From positions 1-64,000 of the forward strand of contig NZ_MLAR01000008.1 in the NCBI RefSeq assembly GCF_002272925.1: a stretch of DNA of 64,000 nucleotides. Direction: 5' to 3'. This document shows, piece by piece, positions 53,698 to 63,025 of the stretch (positions are counted from its first letter, which is position 1; each line of letters opens with the position of its first letter). The notes under the pieces were generated by a model. The model did not search any database. It saw only the letters and a program-made list of their open reading frames with translations, and had not been told where the DNA came from. The DNA is from Helicobacter sp. 13S00401-1 (GTDB lineage Bacteria > Campylobacterota > Campylobacteria > Campylobacterales > Helicobacteraceae). Both the position numbers and the translations under genes were made by a program.

Positions 53698-56600
53698 TTA
53701 AAACTTATCTTCTTTTTTAGGTTTATATAAATTTTTAAGCTTATCATCAAGTGGTGCTACAACCCTATAAAATACAGGTATAACAAGCAAACTTAAAAGC
53801 ATACTTAAGATTAACCCACCTATCATAGATATACCTATAGGTTGCTTCATAGAACTTCCATCCCCTCCAGCTATAGCAAGAGGCAGCATACCTACCACCA
53901 TGGCAATAGTAGTCATAAGTATAGGCCGCAAACGCTCACTCCCTGCAAAGATTATAGCCTCCCTACTATCCATACCCTCCTTCCGCTTTTCATTAGCAAT
54001 ATCTACTAGTAAGGTTGCGTTCTTTCCAACCATACCTATGAGGAGGATTAGCCCCATGGTAGAAAACATACTCATAGCAGTTCCTGAAAGCTTGATAGCA
54101 AAGAAGGCTCCTGCAAAACTTAAAGGCATAGTTATCATAATAACTAGTGGCAGTAAGAAGCTTTCATAAAGGGCAGCTAAGATTAGATAGATAAGTATAA
54201 ATGCCATAGTTATAGCTGTACCAAAGGCTTGTGAAGCTTCTGACTGATTATCAGCTTGTCCTAAGAAAGCATAGCCTGCAGTTGGTTCTAGCCACTTATC
54301 TTTGTTTTTATTAACTATATCTATCACTTGCCCTAAACTCATGCCATGTGCTGGAGTTGCAGCTACAGTTATACTTCTTTGTCTAGCATACCTATTAATA
54401 GTACTAGGTGAAGTTTGCTCAGTTATGGTTACTAGCCCATCTAAGAATATTAAATTACCATCACTGCTTCTAACTTGAAGACGTTTAATATCTTCAGGAG
54501 TGTAGCGTTTATCATCAGGCACTCTCATAGTGATGTCATACTCTTTTCCATCTTCTTTAAAGTAGGCAATACGTGTTTCACCAGAAAAAGCTGCTCCTAT
54601 AGCTTGTCCTATATCTTGAGCTGTGATTCCATACTTTGCAGCGATTGATTTAATAACATGGATTCTATATTCAGGTTGATAGTCTGAAGTAGAAAGGTGG
54701 AAGTTTTCTAACTTACCTTTAAGTTCAGGATCAGTCTTTAAAAACTCACTTAACTTTTTAACGCTTTTTTGCATGACAGCTTCAACAGGTGCATAAACTA
54801 CTACTTGGAAAGGCGAGTTATCACTTCCTCCACCAACTAAAGGCACCTCAGCTGGGGCTATAAGCATATTTTTTGCATCAGGTTGGGCCCTTATCTCTTT
54901 TGCAACTTGATCCATAATCTCAAACTCACCAGCACCTTTTATATGCTTTCTTTCTTCATAAGGCTTTAAAGCCACATACAAGGTAGCAACAAACACGCTT
55001 TGTATAGTTCCAGGTCCTACTTCAACTGTGACGTATTTAACATAAGGATTTTTCTTAATTAAGCTTTCAAAAAGCATGGCCTTTCTTTTCATATCAGTTA
55101 TTGATATGCCTGGAGTATTTCTCATATAGATCATAAACTGGCTTCTATCTTCTTTTAGCATAAACTCATTACCCAAAGTGCTAGCTACATATAAAGAAGC
55201 CCCAAAGATTCCAAAGATAACCACTACCACTAAAGTCATGCTTTTTTTAGTAGCAACTATCCAAGTAACTATAGCTTTATAACCCGCATCCATCTTATCA
55301 AAGAAGGGCTTACTCCAATGATAAAACTTAGAGGGCTTAGGGGTAACTATGATAGAAGAAAACATAGGTATAACAGTTGTAGCTACAACATAACTTACAG
55401 CAACTGCTAAGGCTACAGTTACTCCAAAGCTTTGGAAAAAGCGCCCTACTATCCCAGACATAGTTCCAACTGGGATAAACACAGATAAAAGCATGGCAGA
55501 GATGGCAATGATAGCAAAGCCTATCTCTCTAACCCCCTCATATGCAGCTTCCCTTTTCCGCAGTCCGCTTTCTAGCTTTTTGTGTATGTTTTCTATAACA
55601 ACTATAGCGTCATCTATAATGATACCAATACTAAGCGTTATGGCAATAAGCGTCATCATATTAAGGCTATAGCCTACCATACGTAAAAGCATAAAGACTG
55701 CTAAGACAGAAACTGGTATAGATATAGCTGAAACTATAGTTATACCAAAGTCACGTAGGAAGAAAAACACAACTATAACAGCTAGCAATCCACCAAGTGC
55801 TAAGTCAAACTCAACATCTTTTATAGAGCTTCTAGTAAAAGTTGTAGTATCTCTAAATATAGATATATCATAGCCTGGGCTTACTTCTCTCATAGCTGGA
55901 AGCTCTTTATAAACTGCATCAGCTATAGCTATCTCATTAGCCCCAGTTATCTTTTGTACTTCAAAGATAACGCCTTGTTTTCTATCAAAAGATGCATAGG
56001 TCTTTTCTTCTTGTAAGTCATCTTTAACTTGTGCTATATCTTTAAGCCTTAGGCCATCTTTAACACGTATATTTTCTATATCTTTTACTGTGTAACCATT
56101 AGCATCTGTGATAACAGAGAACTCTTTTTTAGATGTAACTAGTCTTCCACCATCTATCTCCAAGTTTTGATTACCTATGATAGTTGCAAGTTGAGGATAG
56201 GTGATTCCATACTTATTCATCAAAGTTGGATCTGGATAGATTTTAATCTGTCTAGCCCTATAACCTGCCATCTGCACGTTACCAACCCCGCTAATGCGCT
56301 GAAGCATAGGGCCTATAACGTTATTAGCATGTTTCATCATCTCAGTTACTGGGATGGTATCACTTCTCATAAAAACTGAAACTATAGGTGTACTTCCAGT
56401 ATCAACTTTTCTAATAGTTGGAGAATTTACATCACTATCAAGTTGAACAGTTGAAACTTTATCTCTAACGTCATTAACTGCTTCATCTATTGGCTTATCT
56501 AGCTGAAACTGTATGGTTACTATACTAGTGTTTCTTGCTGAGTTAGAAGTAACACTTTTTAAGCCATCTATACCCATAACAGCTTGTTCTATCCTATCTG

Positions 56601-56784
56601 TAACCTTAGTTTCTACAGTCTCTGGACTAGCGCCTGGATAAGTAGTTATAACAACAACTACAGGTATATCTATATCTGGGAATAGTGCTTTTGGAATCTT
56701 TTCTAAAGACTGGATTCCAAAAAACACTAAGGCAATGGCAAACATTAAAGTGGTAACTGGGCGAGTTATGGCTAGTTTATACAT
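53698..56784 (-). CDS. hefC: RND-family drug efflux inner-membrane pump (HefC-type)
   Basis: A 1028-residue proton-driven RND pump. Twelve membrane segments with two large periplasmic loops; RND signatures include VFFGIQSLEKIPKALFPDID, YPGASPETVETKVTDRIEQA, IIIDDAIVVIENIHK in TM4 with its paired aspartates, and GMVGKNATLLVDIANEKR in TM10. It exports bile salts, dyes and antibiotics in a tripartite complex with HefB and HefA. The order hefA-hefB-hefC agrees with H. pylori HP0605-0607 as I remember it. Last gene of the operon. Confidence 0.95.
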   Translation of the reverse strand: MYKLAITRPVTTLMFAIALVFFGIQSLEKIPKALFPDIDIPVVVVITTYPGASPETVETKVTDRIEQAVMGIDGLKSVTSNSARNTSIVTIQFQLDKPIDEAVNDVRDKVSTVQLDSDVNSPTIRKVDTGSTPIVSVFMRSDTIPVTEMMKHANNVIGPMLQRISGVGNVQMAGYRARQIKIYPDPTLMNKYGITYPQLATIIGNQNLEIDGGRLVTSKKEFSVITDANGYTVKDIENIRVKDGLRLKDIAQVKDDLQEEKTYASFDRKQGVIFEVQKITGANEIAIADAVYKELPAMREVSPGYDISIFRDTTTFTRSSIKDVEFDLALGGLLAVIVVFFFLRDFGITIVSAISIPVSVLAVFMLLRMVGYSLNMMTLIAITLSIGIIIDDAIVVIENIHKKLESGLRKREAAYEGVREIGFAIIAISAMLLSVFIPVGTMSGIVGRFFQSFGVTVALAVAVSYVVATTVIPMFSSIIVTPKPSKFYHWSKPFFDKMDAGYKAIVTWIVATKKSMTLVVVVIFGIFGASLYVASTLGNEFMLKEDRSQFMIYMRNTPGISITDMKRKAMLFESLIKKNPYVKYVTVEVGPGTIQSVFVATLYVALKPYEERKHIKGAGEFEIMDQVAKEIRAQPDAKNMLIAPAEVPLVGGGSDNSPFQVVVYAPVEAVMQKSVKKLSEFLKTDPELKGKLENFHLSTSDYQPEYRIHVIKSIAAKYGITAQDIGQAIGAAFSGETRIAYFKEDGKEYDITMRVPDDKRYTPEDIKRLQVRSSDGNLIFLDGLVTITEQTSPSTINRYARQRSITVAATPAHGMSLGQVIDIVNKNKDKWLEPTAGYAFLGQADNQSEASQAFGTAITMAFILIYLILAALYESFLLPLVIMITMPLSFAGAFFAIKLSGTAMSMFSTMGLILLIGMVGKNATLLVDIANEKRKEGMDSREAIIFAGSERLRPILMTTIAMVVGMLPLAIAGGDGSSMKQPIGISMIGGLILSMLLSLLVIPVFYRVVAPLDDKLKNLYKPKKEDKF

Positions 56785-56796
56785 AGTTTAGGTACT

Positions 56797-57534
56797 CTAC
56801 TTTTTAGTTGTTGTAGTTGTAGCTACTGGTGGTTTAGTGTCTTTAGTGAGTATATAGCCATCTCCAAAAAGTCCAGGTTGGGCATCATCACTAATACTTG
56901 CTTCAGCAGTAACTTTTCTAGTGTTTACATCTATAGTTGGGTAGATCTTATAAATCTTTGCTTCTTGATACTTACCATCACCATCTACTGAGTACTTATA
57001 GATATCTCCAACTTTTACATCATTTATATACTTAGAATCAAATTGTATAACCATCTTTTTCTTATCACTTACTAGTCTAAAAAGAGTAGTTGAAACACCT
57101 TGTACACCATTGCCAAGTTCTGTATTTTTAGAAGCTATTACTCCATCAAATGGTGCTTTTAATATAGTGTCATTATAAAGTGCCATGTTGTAGTTATAAG
57201 CACTTTCAAGATTCTTATAGTTTGAGTAGTTTTGCTCTAAAGTATTTTTATCAACAGCACTACCACTTCTTTGATATCTTTCATATTGGGCTTTTGCAAA
57301 GTCATACTGACTTTTAGCACCATTTACATTAGCAAGCTTATCTTGGTTTGCAAGGCTTAATAAAACTTCACCTTTTTTAACTTTAGAGCCTACATCTACA
57401 TCTATCTTATCTACTATGCCTGCGCTATTTAAAGCAAGGTTAGAATCCCTAAGGGCTGCTACATTAAAGATAGCATAAACCTCATCAGCCATAGCCAAAC
57501 TTGCACACATTAAAGTTATTAGTAAAATTCGCAT
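56797..57534 (-). CDS. hefB: RND efflux periplasmic adaptor (HefB-type)
   Basis: A 245-residue membrane fusion protein with signal peptide (1-16). The lipoyl/barrel-sandwich half-motifs are VDKIDVDVGSKVKKGEVLLSL and LKAPFDGVIASKNTELGNGV, flanking a short alpha-hairpin (LANVNGAKSQYDFAKAQYER). The beta-barrel follows to about 220 and a Thr/Lys tail ends the protein. It is shorter than AcrA-type adaptors (about 390), as is usual for HefB. It links the inner pump to the outer-membrane channel. Confidence 0.92.
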   Translation of the reverse strand: MRILLITLMCASLAMADEVYAIFNVAALRDSNLALNSAGIVDKIDVDVGSKVKKGEVLLSLANQDKLANVNGAKSQYDFAKAQYERYQRSGSAVDKNTLEQNYSNYKNLESAYNYNMALYNDTILKAPFDGVIASKNTELGNGVQGVSTTLFRLVSDKKKMVIQFDSKYINDVKVGDIYKYSVDGDGKYQEAKIYKIYPTIDVNTRKVTAEASISDDAQPGLFGDGYILTKDTKPPVATTTTTKK

Positions 57535-57544
57535 TGGGATTCCT

Positions 57545-59044
57545 TTATTTTATGTAATCTTCTAGATCTTGTCCGCTATAGAATATGTAGTTAGCCTTTT
57601 GTAGCTCGTAGTTATTAAGACTTTGTACATAAGTAGCCTCTGCACTGTACTTAGTTGAAAGAGCTTGTAAATAATCAGCAAAAGTGATTAAGTTAGAATC
57701 ATATTTCTTCTTAATATTTTCAAAAGATATATTTGCACTCTCTAACCCTGCCCTTGAGCTAATGATCTGATTTCTGGCTACCTCTATACTTTTTCTATAA
57801 AACTCTACATCTTTGTTTTGTTCTAGCTTTTTGTAATCTATCTGCTTTTGAGTAGCTAGGTAGGAATACATTAAAGACTGTTTTTGTATGCCTAGCCCTA
57901 TCTTATCAAAAAGCTTATAGGTTAAAGTAAGCGTTAGAGTATTTAAGTTAGTAGCAAAGTTTGCCCCAAAGATAGGGTTTGCAAGCTGTTCTGGTGTGAT
58001 GTAGTTAGGAACTTGTATGTTAAAAGTATAAGTGTTTGATAAATCTAGTGTTGGATAAAAGTTTAACTGCTTGTTAGTAAAGCTAAGGTTTTGGTTTTGA
58101 TACATAAGAGACTGGATGTCTGCTCTTTGTTCTACTTTGTAGATTGGATCTTTTATAGCCTCTACATAAACACCTTTCATATCTTTGTTAGTAAGATACT
58201 TAATAGTTAGTCTTGATTGCTCAACTGAAAGAGCAGCATTTTGTATGTCATACTCAGTTAAACTAGCTTGGGCCTTTAAAGATTCTAAGTCATCAATGGT
58301 ACTTAACCCTTGGCCATAAAGCTTAGAAACTCTATCTATATCTTCATTAATCTGTTTTAGCTTTTGCTGTAAGGATGTCTCATTAGCGAGATTAGTAAAG
58401 TAGGCATAGTATTGTTGTATAACTTGAAGATAAAGGCTTTCTTTTAGATACTTTCTATCTTCTACTGACTTTTGTAAAAGTGCCTCCTTACCTCTAACAT
58501 TATTGATATCAGCAAAACCATTGAAGATATTAACCGAAGCAGTTACTTGAGCAGCTTGAGTTTGATAGCTTAGTGAGCCTTTATTTTGCTGATCAAAGGA
58601 GTAGCCAACATCAACACGTGGGATAAAGCTTAACTGGGCTACTGTCTTATCCTTGCTAGCTTGTCTTACTAAAAGATCATCTGCTTGTAAGGATAAGTTA
58701 TTATCAACACCTTTTAAAAGGTCTCTTAAAGACATAGCATTTGGACTATCTTTTTGACTCTTAAAAGTCTCAAGTATAGAGTTCTCATCTATATTATCTG
58801 CTTGCACGGCCTCTTGAAGATCTGTATCTCTATCTGATAAAGAACTCGGCGATAAAGCATTTGGTGATTGCATACTTTGTGCCAAGATACTTTGAACTGA
58901 GTTAGCCGGAGTAATCTCACTTTGCTTTAGCTTATCTACTGTGTTTTTTTGTGTAGCCTTGCTTTTTGTGCTATCTGCCATGGTCTTTGCATTTAGGCCA
59001 AGACAAACCGTGGCAACCATTAAAAGTATCTTAATAGGGTTCAT
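57545..59044 (-). CDS. hefA: TolC-like outer-membrane efflux channel (HefA-type)
   Basis: A 499-residue outer-membrane factor. Signal peptide (1-21), an Asn/Ser-rich linker to about 110, then two TolC-type repeats with alpha-helical coiled coil (LLVRQASKDKTVAQLSFIPR, YLQVIQQYYAYFTNLANE; YRKSIEVARNQIISSRAGLE, YVQSLNNYELQKANYIFYSG). TolC proteins form trimeric channels for RND pumps. It is the first efflux gene, 42 bases after hisH. Confidence 0.93.
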   Translation of the reverse strand: MNPIKILLMVATVCLGLNAKTMADSTKSKATQKNTVDKLKQSEITPANSVQSILAQSMQSPNALSPSSLSDRDTDLQEAVQADNIDENSILETFKSQKDSPNAMSLRDLLKGVDNNLSLQADDLLVRQASKDKTVAQLSFIPRVDVGYSFDQQNKGSLSYQTQAAQVTASVNIFNGFADINNVRGKEALLQKSVEDRKYLKESLYLQVIQQYYAYFTNLANETSLQQKLKQINEDIDRVSKLYGQGLSTIDDLESLKAQASLTEYDIQNAALSVEQSRLTIKYLTNKDMKGVYVEAIKDPIYKVEQRADIQSLMYQNQNLSFTNKQLNFYPTLDLSNTYTFNIQVPNYITPEQLANPIFGANFATNLNTLTLTLTYKLFDKIGLGIQKQSLMYSYLATQKQIDYKKLEQNKDVEFYRKSIEVARNQIISSRAGLESANISFENIKKKYDSNLITFADYLQALSTKYSAEATYVQSLNNYELQKANYIFYSGQDLEDYIK

Positions 59045-59086
59045 AAACTTTCCTTATATTAAAGCTCTCATTTGGTTTTGGGCTTT

Positions 59087-59713
59087 TTACTTTAGTGCTA
59101 AAAAATTTTCTAGAATCTTCATGCCAGAGTTATGAGACTTTTCTGGGTGAGGTTGGATTCCAAAGATGTTATCCTTCCCAACTATAGAAGCAAAAGTTAC
59201 GCCATACTCACATCTCGCCAAAAGTGCGTCTTTTTCACACTCCATATAAAAGCCATGATCAAAGTAGAGATAAAACTCATCTTCTAATCCATCAAGCAAA
59301 GGAGAGGCACTAGTTTTATAGTTTTTATTCCATCCGATGTGAGGAACTTTTATCTTACCTTCTTCAAAAGCTTTTAAGGATTTAAAACCTTTTACCTCAC
59401 CTTTTAAAAGTCCTAAGCCTTCATGACTTCCAAACTCATAGCCTCTTTCAAAAAGGATCTGCGCACCAAGGCAGATACCAAGCATATATCTTCCACTTTT
59501 AGCAAACTCTAAAACAGATTCTAAGCTATTAGTCTCTGCAAGATTGCTCATAGCCTTTTGAAAAGAACCAACTCCTGGGAGGATTAACTTATCAAAACTT
59601 TTTAGATTATTAGCATTTGCTAAGGCAACATTACTTTTAGAATCTATGAAGTTAAGGCAACGCAAGACATTTGCAACATTGCCAACTTTATAGTCTAATA
59701 CGCCTATATTCAA
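59087..59713 (-). CDS. hisH: HisH-type glutamine amidotransferase, orphan context
   Basis: A 208-residue class I glutaminase of the HisH type. Catalytic nucleophile in YMLGICLGAQILFERGYEFG, His/Glu in IFGIQPHPEKSHNSG, plus KLILPGVGSFQKAM and KVPHIGWNKN. In histidine synthesis HisH feeds ammonia to HisF; no hisF or other his gene is here. In Campylobacterota, HisH/HisF paralogues also occur in nonulosonic-acid (pseudaminic/legionaminic) glycan loci, so a glycan role is an alternative. It starts one base after the Dsb gene and precedes hefA. Confidence 0.88.
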   Translation of the reverse strand: MNIGVLDYKVGNVANVLRCLNFIDSKSNVALANANNLKSFDKLILPGVGSFQKAMSNLAETNSLESVLEFAKSGRYMLGICLGAQILFERGYEFGSHEGLGLLKGEVKGFKSLKAFEEGKIKVPHIGWNKNYKTSASPLLDGLEDEFYLYFDHGFYMECEKDALLARCEYGVTFASIVGKDNIFGIQPHPEKSHNSGMKILENFLALK

Positions 59714-59714
59714 A

Positions 59715-60449
59715 CTAATTATCCTCTTTTATTATGTAAGGCACGCCTTGAACCTTATTAGGCCCTGTTAGATTCTTAGTCATATCAGCTATAAAGCCAA
59801 CATCACTTTGCTTAGCTTTATAGGCTGGATTATAGACCTTATCTAAAAGAGCGATTTTCTCCTTTTCAGTTTTTAGTGAGTTTATAGAATCATAAATTTC
59901 TTTAGCTTTATAGGCTGATTGATCACTTAGCCAACCTATCAAGATCATATGTACATTGCCTTCTTTTAGCCTGTTATTTATATCTTTTAGTTCAGCTTGA
60001 CAGTGAGGACACATAGGATCTGAAACTATATAAATATCAGTATGACTAGCTGCTTTGTTAGTGGTTGGTAAAGTTATAATGTACTTTTTAGGCAAAGATG
60101 CTATAACATTTCTAACGCCAGCTTGTGCCATCACATTAGTATTATAAGCTTTTAAGGCTCCAAGACTACTTAATATAAGGTTGCTATCATCTTTATCAAC
60201 GCTAAAAACAACATCATTCACACCAAATAGTAAGTTACCCTCTTTATTAGTTATAGCTAGAGTTTTAGTTCCAGACTTCTCATCTTTTAAAGTTATAAGA
60301 CTTAAGTCTTTATCGCTTTTTAAAGGCTTAGAATCTAAAACTTTCACATTAAGTCCGGTTTGTTTTTTTACTAAATCCACTACTGGTGAAGCAAACAGGG
60401 TAACACTAAGTGCGCTAGAGATAAAAAGAAGGCTGAAAAGTCGCTTCAT
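59715..60449 (-). CDS. Periplasmic thiol:disulfide oxidoreductase, DsbC/DsbG/DsbK-like
   Basis: A 244-residue exported thioredoxin-fold protein. Signal peptide 1-20 (LFASP), an N-terminal dimerisation-type domain to about 120, then the redox active site CPHC in YIVSDPMCPHCQAELKDI and the cis-proline loop QGVPYIIK. CPHC is the DsbA-like pair also found in H. pylori HP0231 (DsbK) as I recall. It likely oxidises or isomerises disulfides in exported proteins. First gene of the dsb-hisH-hefABC run. Confidence 0.87.
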   Translation of the reverse strand: MKRLFSLLFISSALSVTLFASPVVDLVKKQTGLNVKVLDSKPLKSDKDLSLITLKDEKSGTKTLAITNKEGNLLFGVNDVVFSVDKDDSNLILSSLGALKAYNTNVMAQAGVRNVIASLPKKYIITLPTTNKAASHTDIYIVSDPMCPHCQAELKDINNRLKEGNVHMILIGWLSDQSAYKAKEIYDSINSLKTEKEKIALLDKVYNPAYKAKQSDVGFIADMTKNLTGPNKVQGVPYIIKEDN

Positions 60450-60629
60450 ATATGATCCTTTTAGTGAGATATATTGTAGTTTTGTGAATAACTAATTATA
60501 TAGACTTAATTTCAACATACTCCCTTACTTGAGAATTTAAGCCCGCACTCCTTAAACTATATTTTGATCCATTAAGGCAGGGCTAGTCTTGTCTTAGTGC
60601 AGGTTATTTAGGTAGTTTTGAGTGCTTTT

Positions 60630-61358
60630 TTAGCCATTTAATTCATGATAGTTTTTTTGGTACTCCCTAGTCATATCTTTTTCTAACTTTTCATACCAGT
60701 CACTCCCAGCTGTAGGGGTAAAAGAAGGCATTATCACCATCCTTACAGTATCTGTTTGACTTGAAAAAGTCTTAGGGTTATAAAGCTTTTTTGTGTTTAC
60801 TAAGATTATAGGTTGAACTTTTAGGTTTAATTTTTCAGCTAGCATCTTCGCACCTGGTTTAAAAGGCAAAAGGTTAGCTTCTCCTTTACTTCTAGTGCCT
60901 TCAGGAAAGATAACTAGTGGTCTTCCTTCTGCGACTTTCTCCTTAGCAACCTTTAAAAGTGTAAGTAAACCTTTCTTATCTTCTCTATCTATAAGTATCA
61001 TCTCAGGTGCTTTTAAAGCATGTCCATATAAAAAGATATCTCCTAACTCTTTTTTAGCCACCCAACATATATTCCTAGGATGATCTCCTTCAAGGCAGAT
61101 AATATCTACTAGGCTTTGGTGATTAACTACTATCAAGTTTGCCTCTAAGTCATACTCTCCTCTTTTATCTAACTTAAAACCACATATTGGAAAAAACAAA
61201 GAGCAATACCGCCTAGCCTTTCTTCCATTGTTTTTTTGAAACTTAATAAAGCAAATTATTGTAGGTAAGCCTATAGCTATGCTTAAAGATGCAAGCAGGG
61301 CTTTAAAACGACGCTTTTTAGGCTTAGAAGTTAAGTTTTTGGTGCTATTTAGTTTCAT
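60630..61358 (-). CDS. plsC: 1-acyl-sn-glycerol-3-phosphate acyltransferase
   Basis: A 242-residue membrane-associated acyltransferase making phosphatidic acid from lysophosphatidic acid. The HX4D catalytic motif is NHQSLVDI near residue 78, the substrate-binding FPEGTRSKGE near 150, and a hydrophobic N-terminal segment is at 21-38. A basic leader (MKLNSTKNLTSKPKKRRF) precedes it. It overlaps the end of the SH3-domain gene upstream by 14 bases, so the two are co-translated. Confidence 0.94.
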   Translation of the reverse strand: MKLNSTKNLTSKPKKRRFKALLASLSIAIGLPTIICFIKFQKNNGRKARRYCSLFFPICGFKLDKRGEYDLEANLIVVNHQSLVDIICLEGDHPRNICWVAKKELGDIFLYGHALKAPEMILIDREDKKGLLTLLKVAKEKVAEGRPLVIFPEGTRSKGEANLLPFKPGAKMLAEKLNLKVQPIILVNTKKLYNPKTFSSQTDTVRMVIMPSFTPTAGSDWYEKLEKDMTREYQKNYHELNG

Positions 61359-62874
61359 CTTTTCTAATCCATCCTACTTTAGAATCTAAGTTAACTTTAT
61401 AGTAATTTTTAGTCTGTCCTAGCACTTCAAGCTTTTTAGGCTTAGTTATTACACTCATAACCGTTGAAGATGAAGTTGGCAAGATTAAGACCTTTGCATC
61501 TGGGAGATTAGTAACGCTAGTTACGTTAAATACTATCTTATAGATTATATAAGCTATTAGCAAGATAGCTATTATTAAAGATATAACAGACTTTCTCCAA
61601 AAAGCTAAAATCAAAAAGATAACTATTAAAACTGCGACTATGATATAAACTAAAAACAAGCTGTTGTTAACTGGGTTAAGATTCTCATTATCAGCTTGCA
61701 AGGTTTGTATGCTAGTGCTTAGATTTATAGTTTCAAAGCTGTTTGTATCAGTGTTAAAGTACTCAAAACTTATATGATCTAAGCTCTTTGGAAACTTAAG
61801 CAATACTATGCCATCTGAGTTAAGATAACTAAAAGTAGAGTTTTGAGAAAACTCTTGGGTTTGTATGCCGGGTATTTTTAGATCTTCTAAGTTAGACTTA
61901 GTGCTTTCTAACTCTAAAACTCCCATATTATAAGTATCATCATAGCTTTCTACTTGAAAGTTACTTACCTTTAAAGAGCTTGCTATAACGCCACTAAACT
62001 TTTTGTTCTCACTTAGATCTTTTGCTTGAAGGCTTAGTCCATCAGACTGCATACTATCTTGCAAGATCGCATTTTGCACGACGACATTTAAAGGCGGTAT
62101 ATAAACTTTTAAAGCCTTAATCTTAAAAACATAAGTTATTAGATAGCTTCCATCACTTTGTCTTATAAAAGGAGTAACGCTTGATACTTCAAGCTTGCTG
62201 CTATCAAGGGCTGGATTAAACTCAACGTGAACTATCCTAGCATCATTAAAAAGTAGCACTCTATAGCTTATGCTTACATGGCCTCCTACATATAAATTAT
62301 CTGGATTTATAGAATCTGGTTTAGTATCTAGACTTACATGCACTATCTTAGATTCTATGGTGTGAGTTCCATCTTTTGTATTAGGCAGTAGGTTTGTATT
62401 AGATGGAAGGTTTTCTTCTATGGCTGTGTTTGGATCATCTAGTACTTCAGTTGCATTAGTAGGTAAAGGCTCATTCCCTTCTAATATATTTATACCATTT
62501 GAAACATTAGATGTAGTAGATGAGTTTGTGGTAGCTGGCAACACGTTTGCATTAGCAGGTGGTGGAATCGTAACACTTTGTGCATTGGTAGGATTTGATG
62601 CATTTTTAGTATTAGCTGTGCTTATATTTGGAGTGCTAGATTGCATGGGTTTATTAGCACCTTGAATAGTGCCTAAGATACTAGGCTCATTGCTATTAGT
62701 TATGGTTATAGGAGCTGCTTGAGATGGGCTAGTTTGGGCTATCTTTGGCACATTTAAGCTTGTGTTAGTGTTAGTGGTTTTACTACCAAAATTTATATTA
62801 GCTTCCGTACTAGCAAGCACATAAACCATACTAAAGATACAGCACAAAAATATACATTTTTTAAAAAAGCCCAT
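61345..62874 (-). CDS. Membrane protein with C-terminal SH3b domain, unknown function
   Basis: A 509-residue envelope protein. Signal peptide (1-21), a long Asn/Thr/Ser/Pro-rich linker to about 165, a beta-rich periplasmic region (about 175-380) with resemblance to BatD-like or immunoglobulin-like domains, two membrane segments (about 410-450), and a C-terminal bacterial SH3 domain (KVLILPTSSSTVMSVI ... YYKVNLDSKVGWIRKDE) on the far side. SH3b domains bind peptidoglycan or proteins. I do not recognise a named family. It is translationally coupled to plsC. Confidence 0.7.
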   Translation of the reverse strand: MGFFKKCIFLCCIFSMVYVLASTEANINFGSKTTNTNTSLNVPKIAQTSPSQAAPITITNSNEPSILGTIQGANKPMQSSTPNISTANTKNASNPTNAQSVTIPPPANANVLPATTNSSTTSNVSNGINILEGNEPLPTNATEVLDDPNTAIEENLPSNTNLLPNTKDGTHTIESKIVHVSLDTKPDSINPDNLYVGGHVSISYRVLLFNDARIVHVEFNPALDSSKLEVSSVTPFIRQSDGSYLITYVFKIKALKVYIPPLNVVVQNAILQDSMQSDGLSLQAKDLSENKKFSGVIASSLKVSNFQVESYDDTYNMGVLELESTKSNLEDLKIPGIQTQEFSQNSTFSYLNSDGIVLLKFPKSLDHISFEYFNTDTNSFETINLSTSIQTLQADNENLNPVNNSLFLVYIIVAVLIVIFLILAFWRKSVISLIIAILLIAYIIYKIVFNVTSVTNLPDAKVLILPTSSSTVMSVITKPKKLEVLGQTKNYYKVNLDSKVGWIRKDETK

Positions 62875-62938
62875 TATGCAAGATCCTTGAGAATGTTTAT
62901 AAAAACGTGTTGGGCGATTATATCACACTGAGATATTG

Positions 62939-62996
62939 GATAAAAATTATCATTTATTAGTATATGATTCTCTTTTTTGTTATAAAATGATAATCA
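62939..62996. promoter_or_regulatory. Two Fur-like dyads between divergent genes
   Basis: GATAA-AAA-TTATC at 62939-62951 and TGATAATCA at 62988-62996 lie in the 151-base divergent intergenic region. The first shares ATAAAAATTATCATTTA with 37157-37173. They are consistent with Fur or a similar dimeric repressor controlling the lipoprotein gene; a visual call only. Confidence 0.4.
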
Positions 62997-63025
62997 GAAG
63001 ACCAAATATGGCAAGGAGATAAGTC

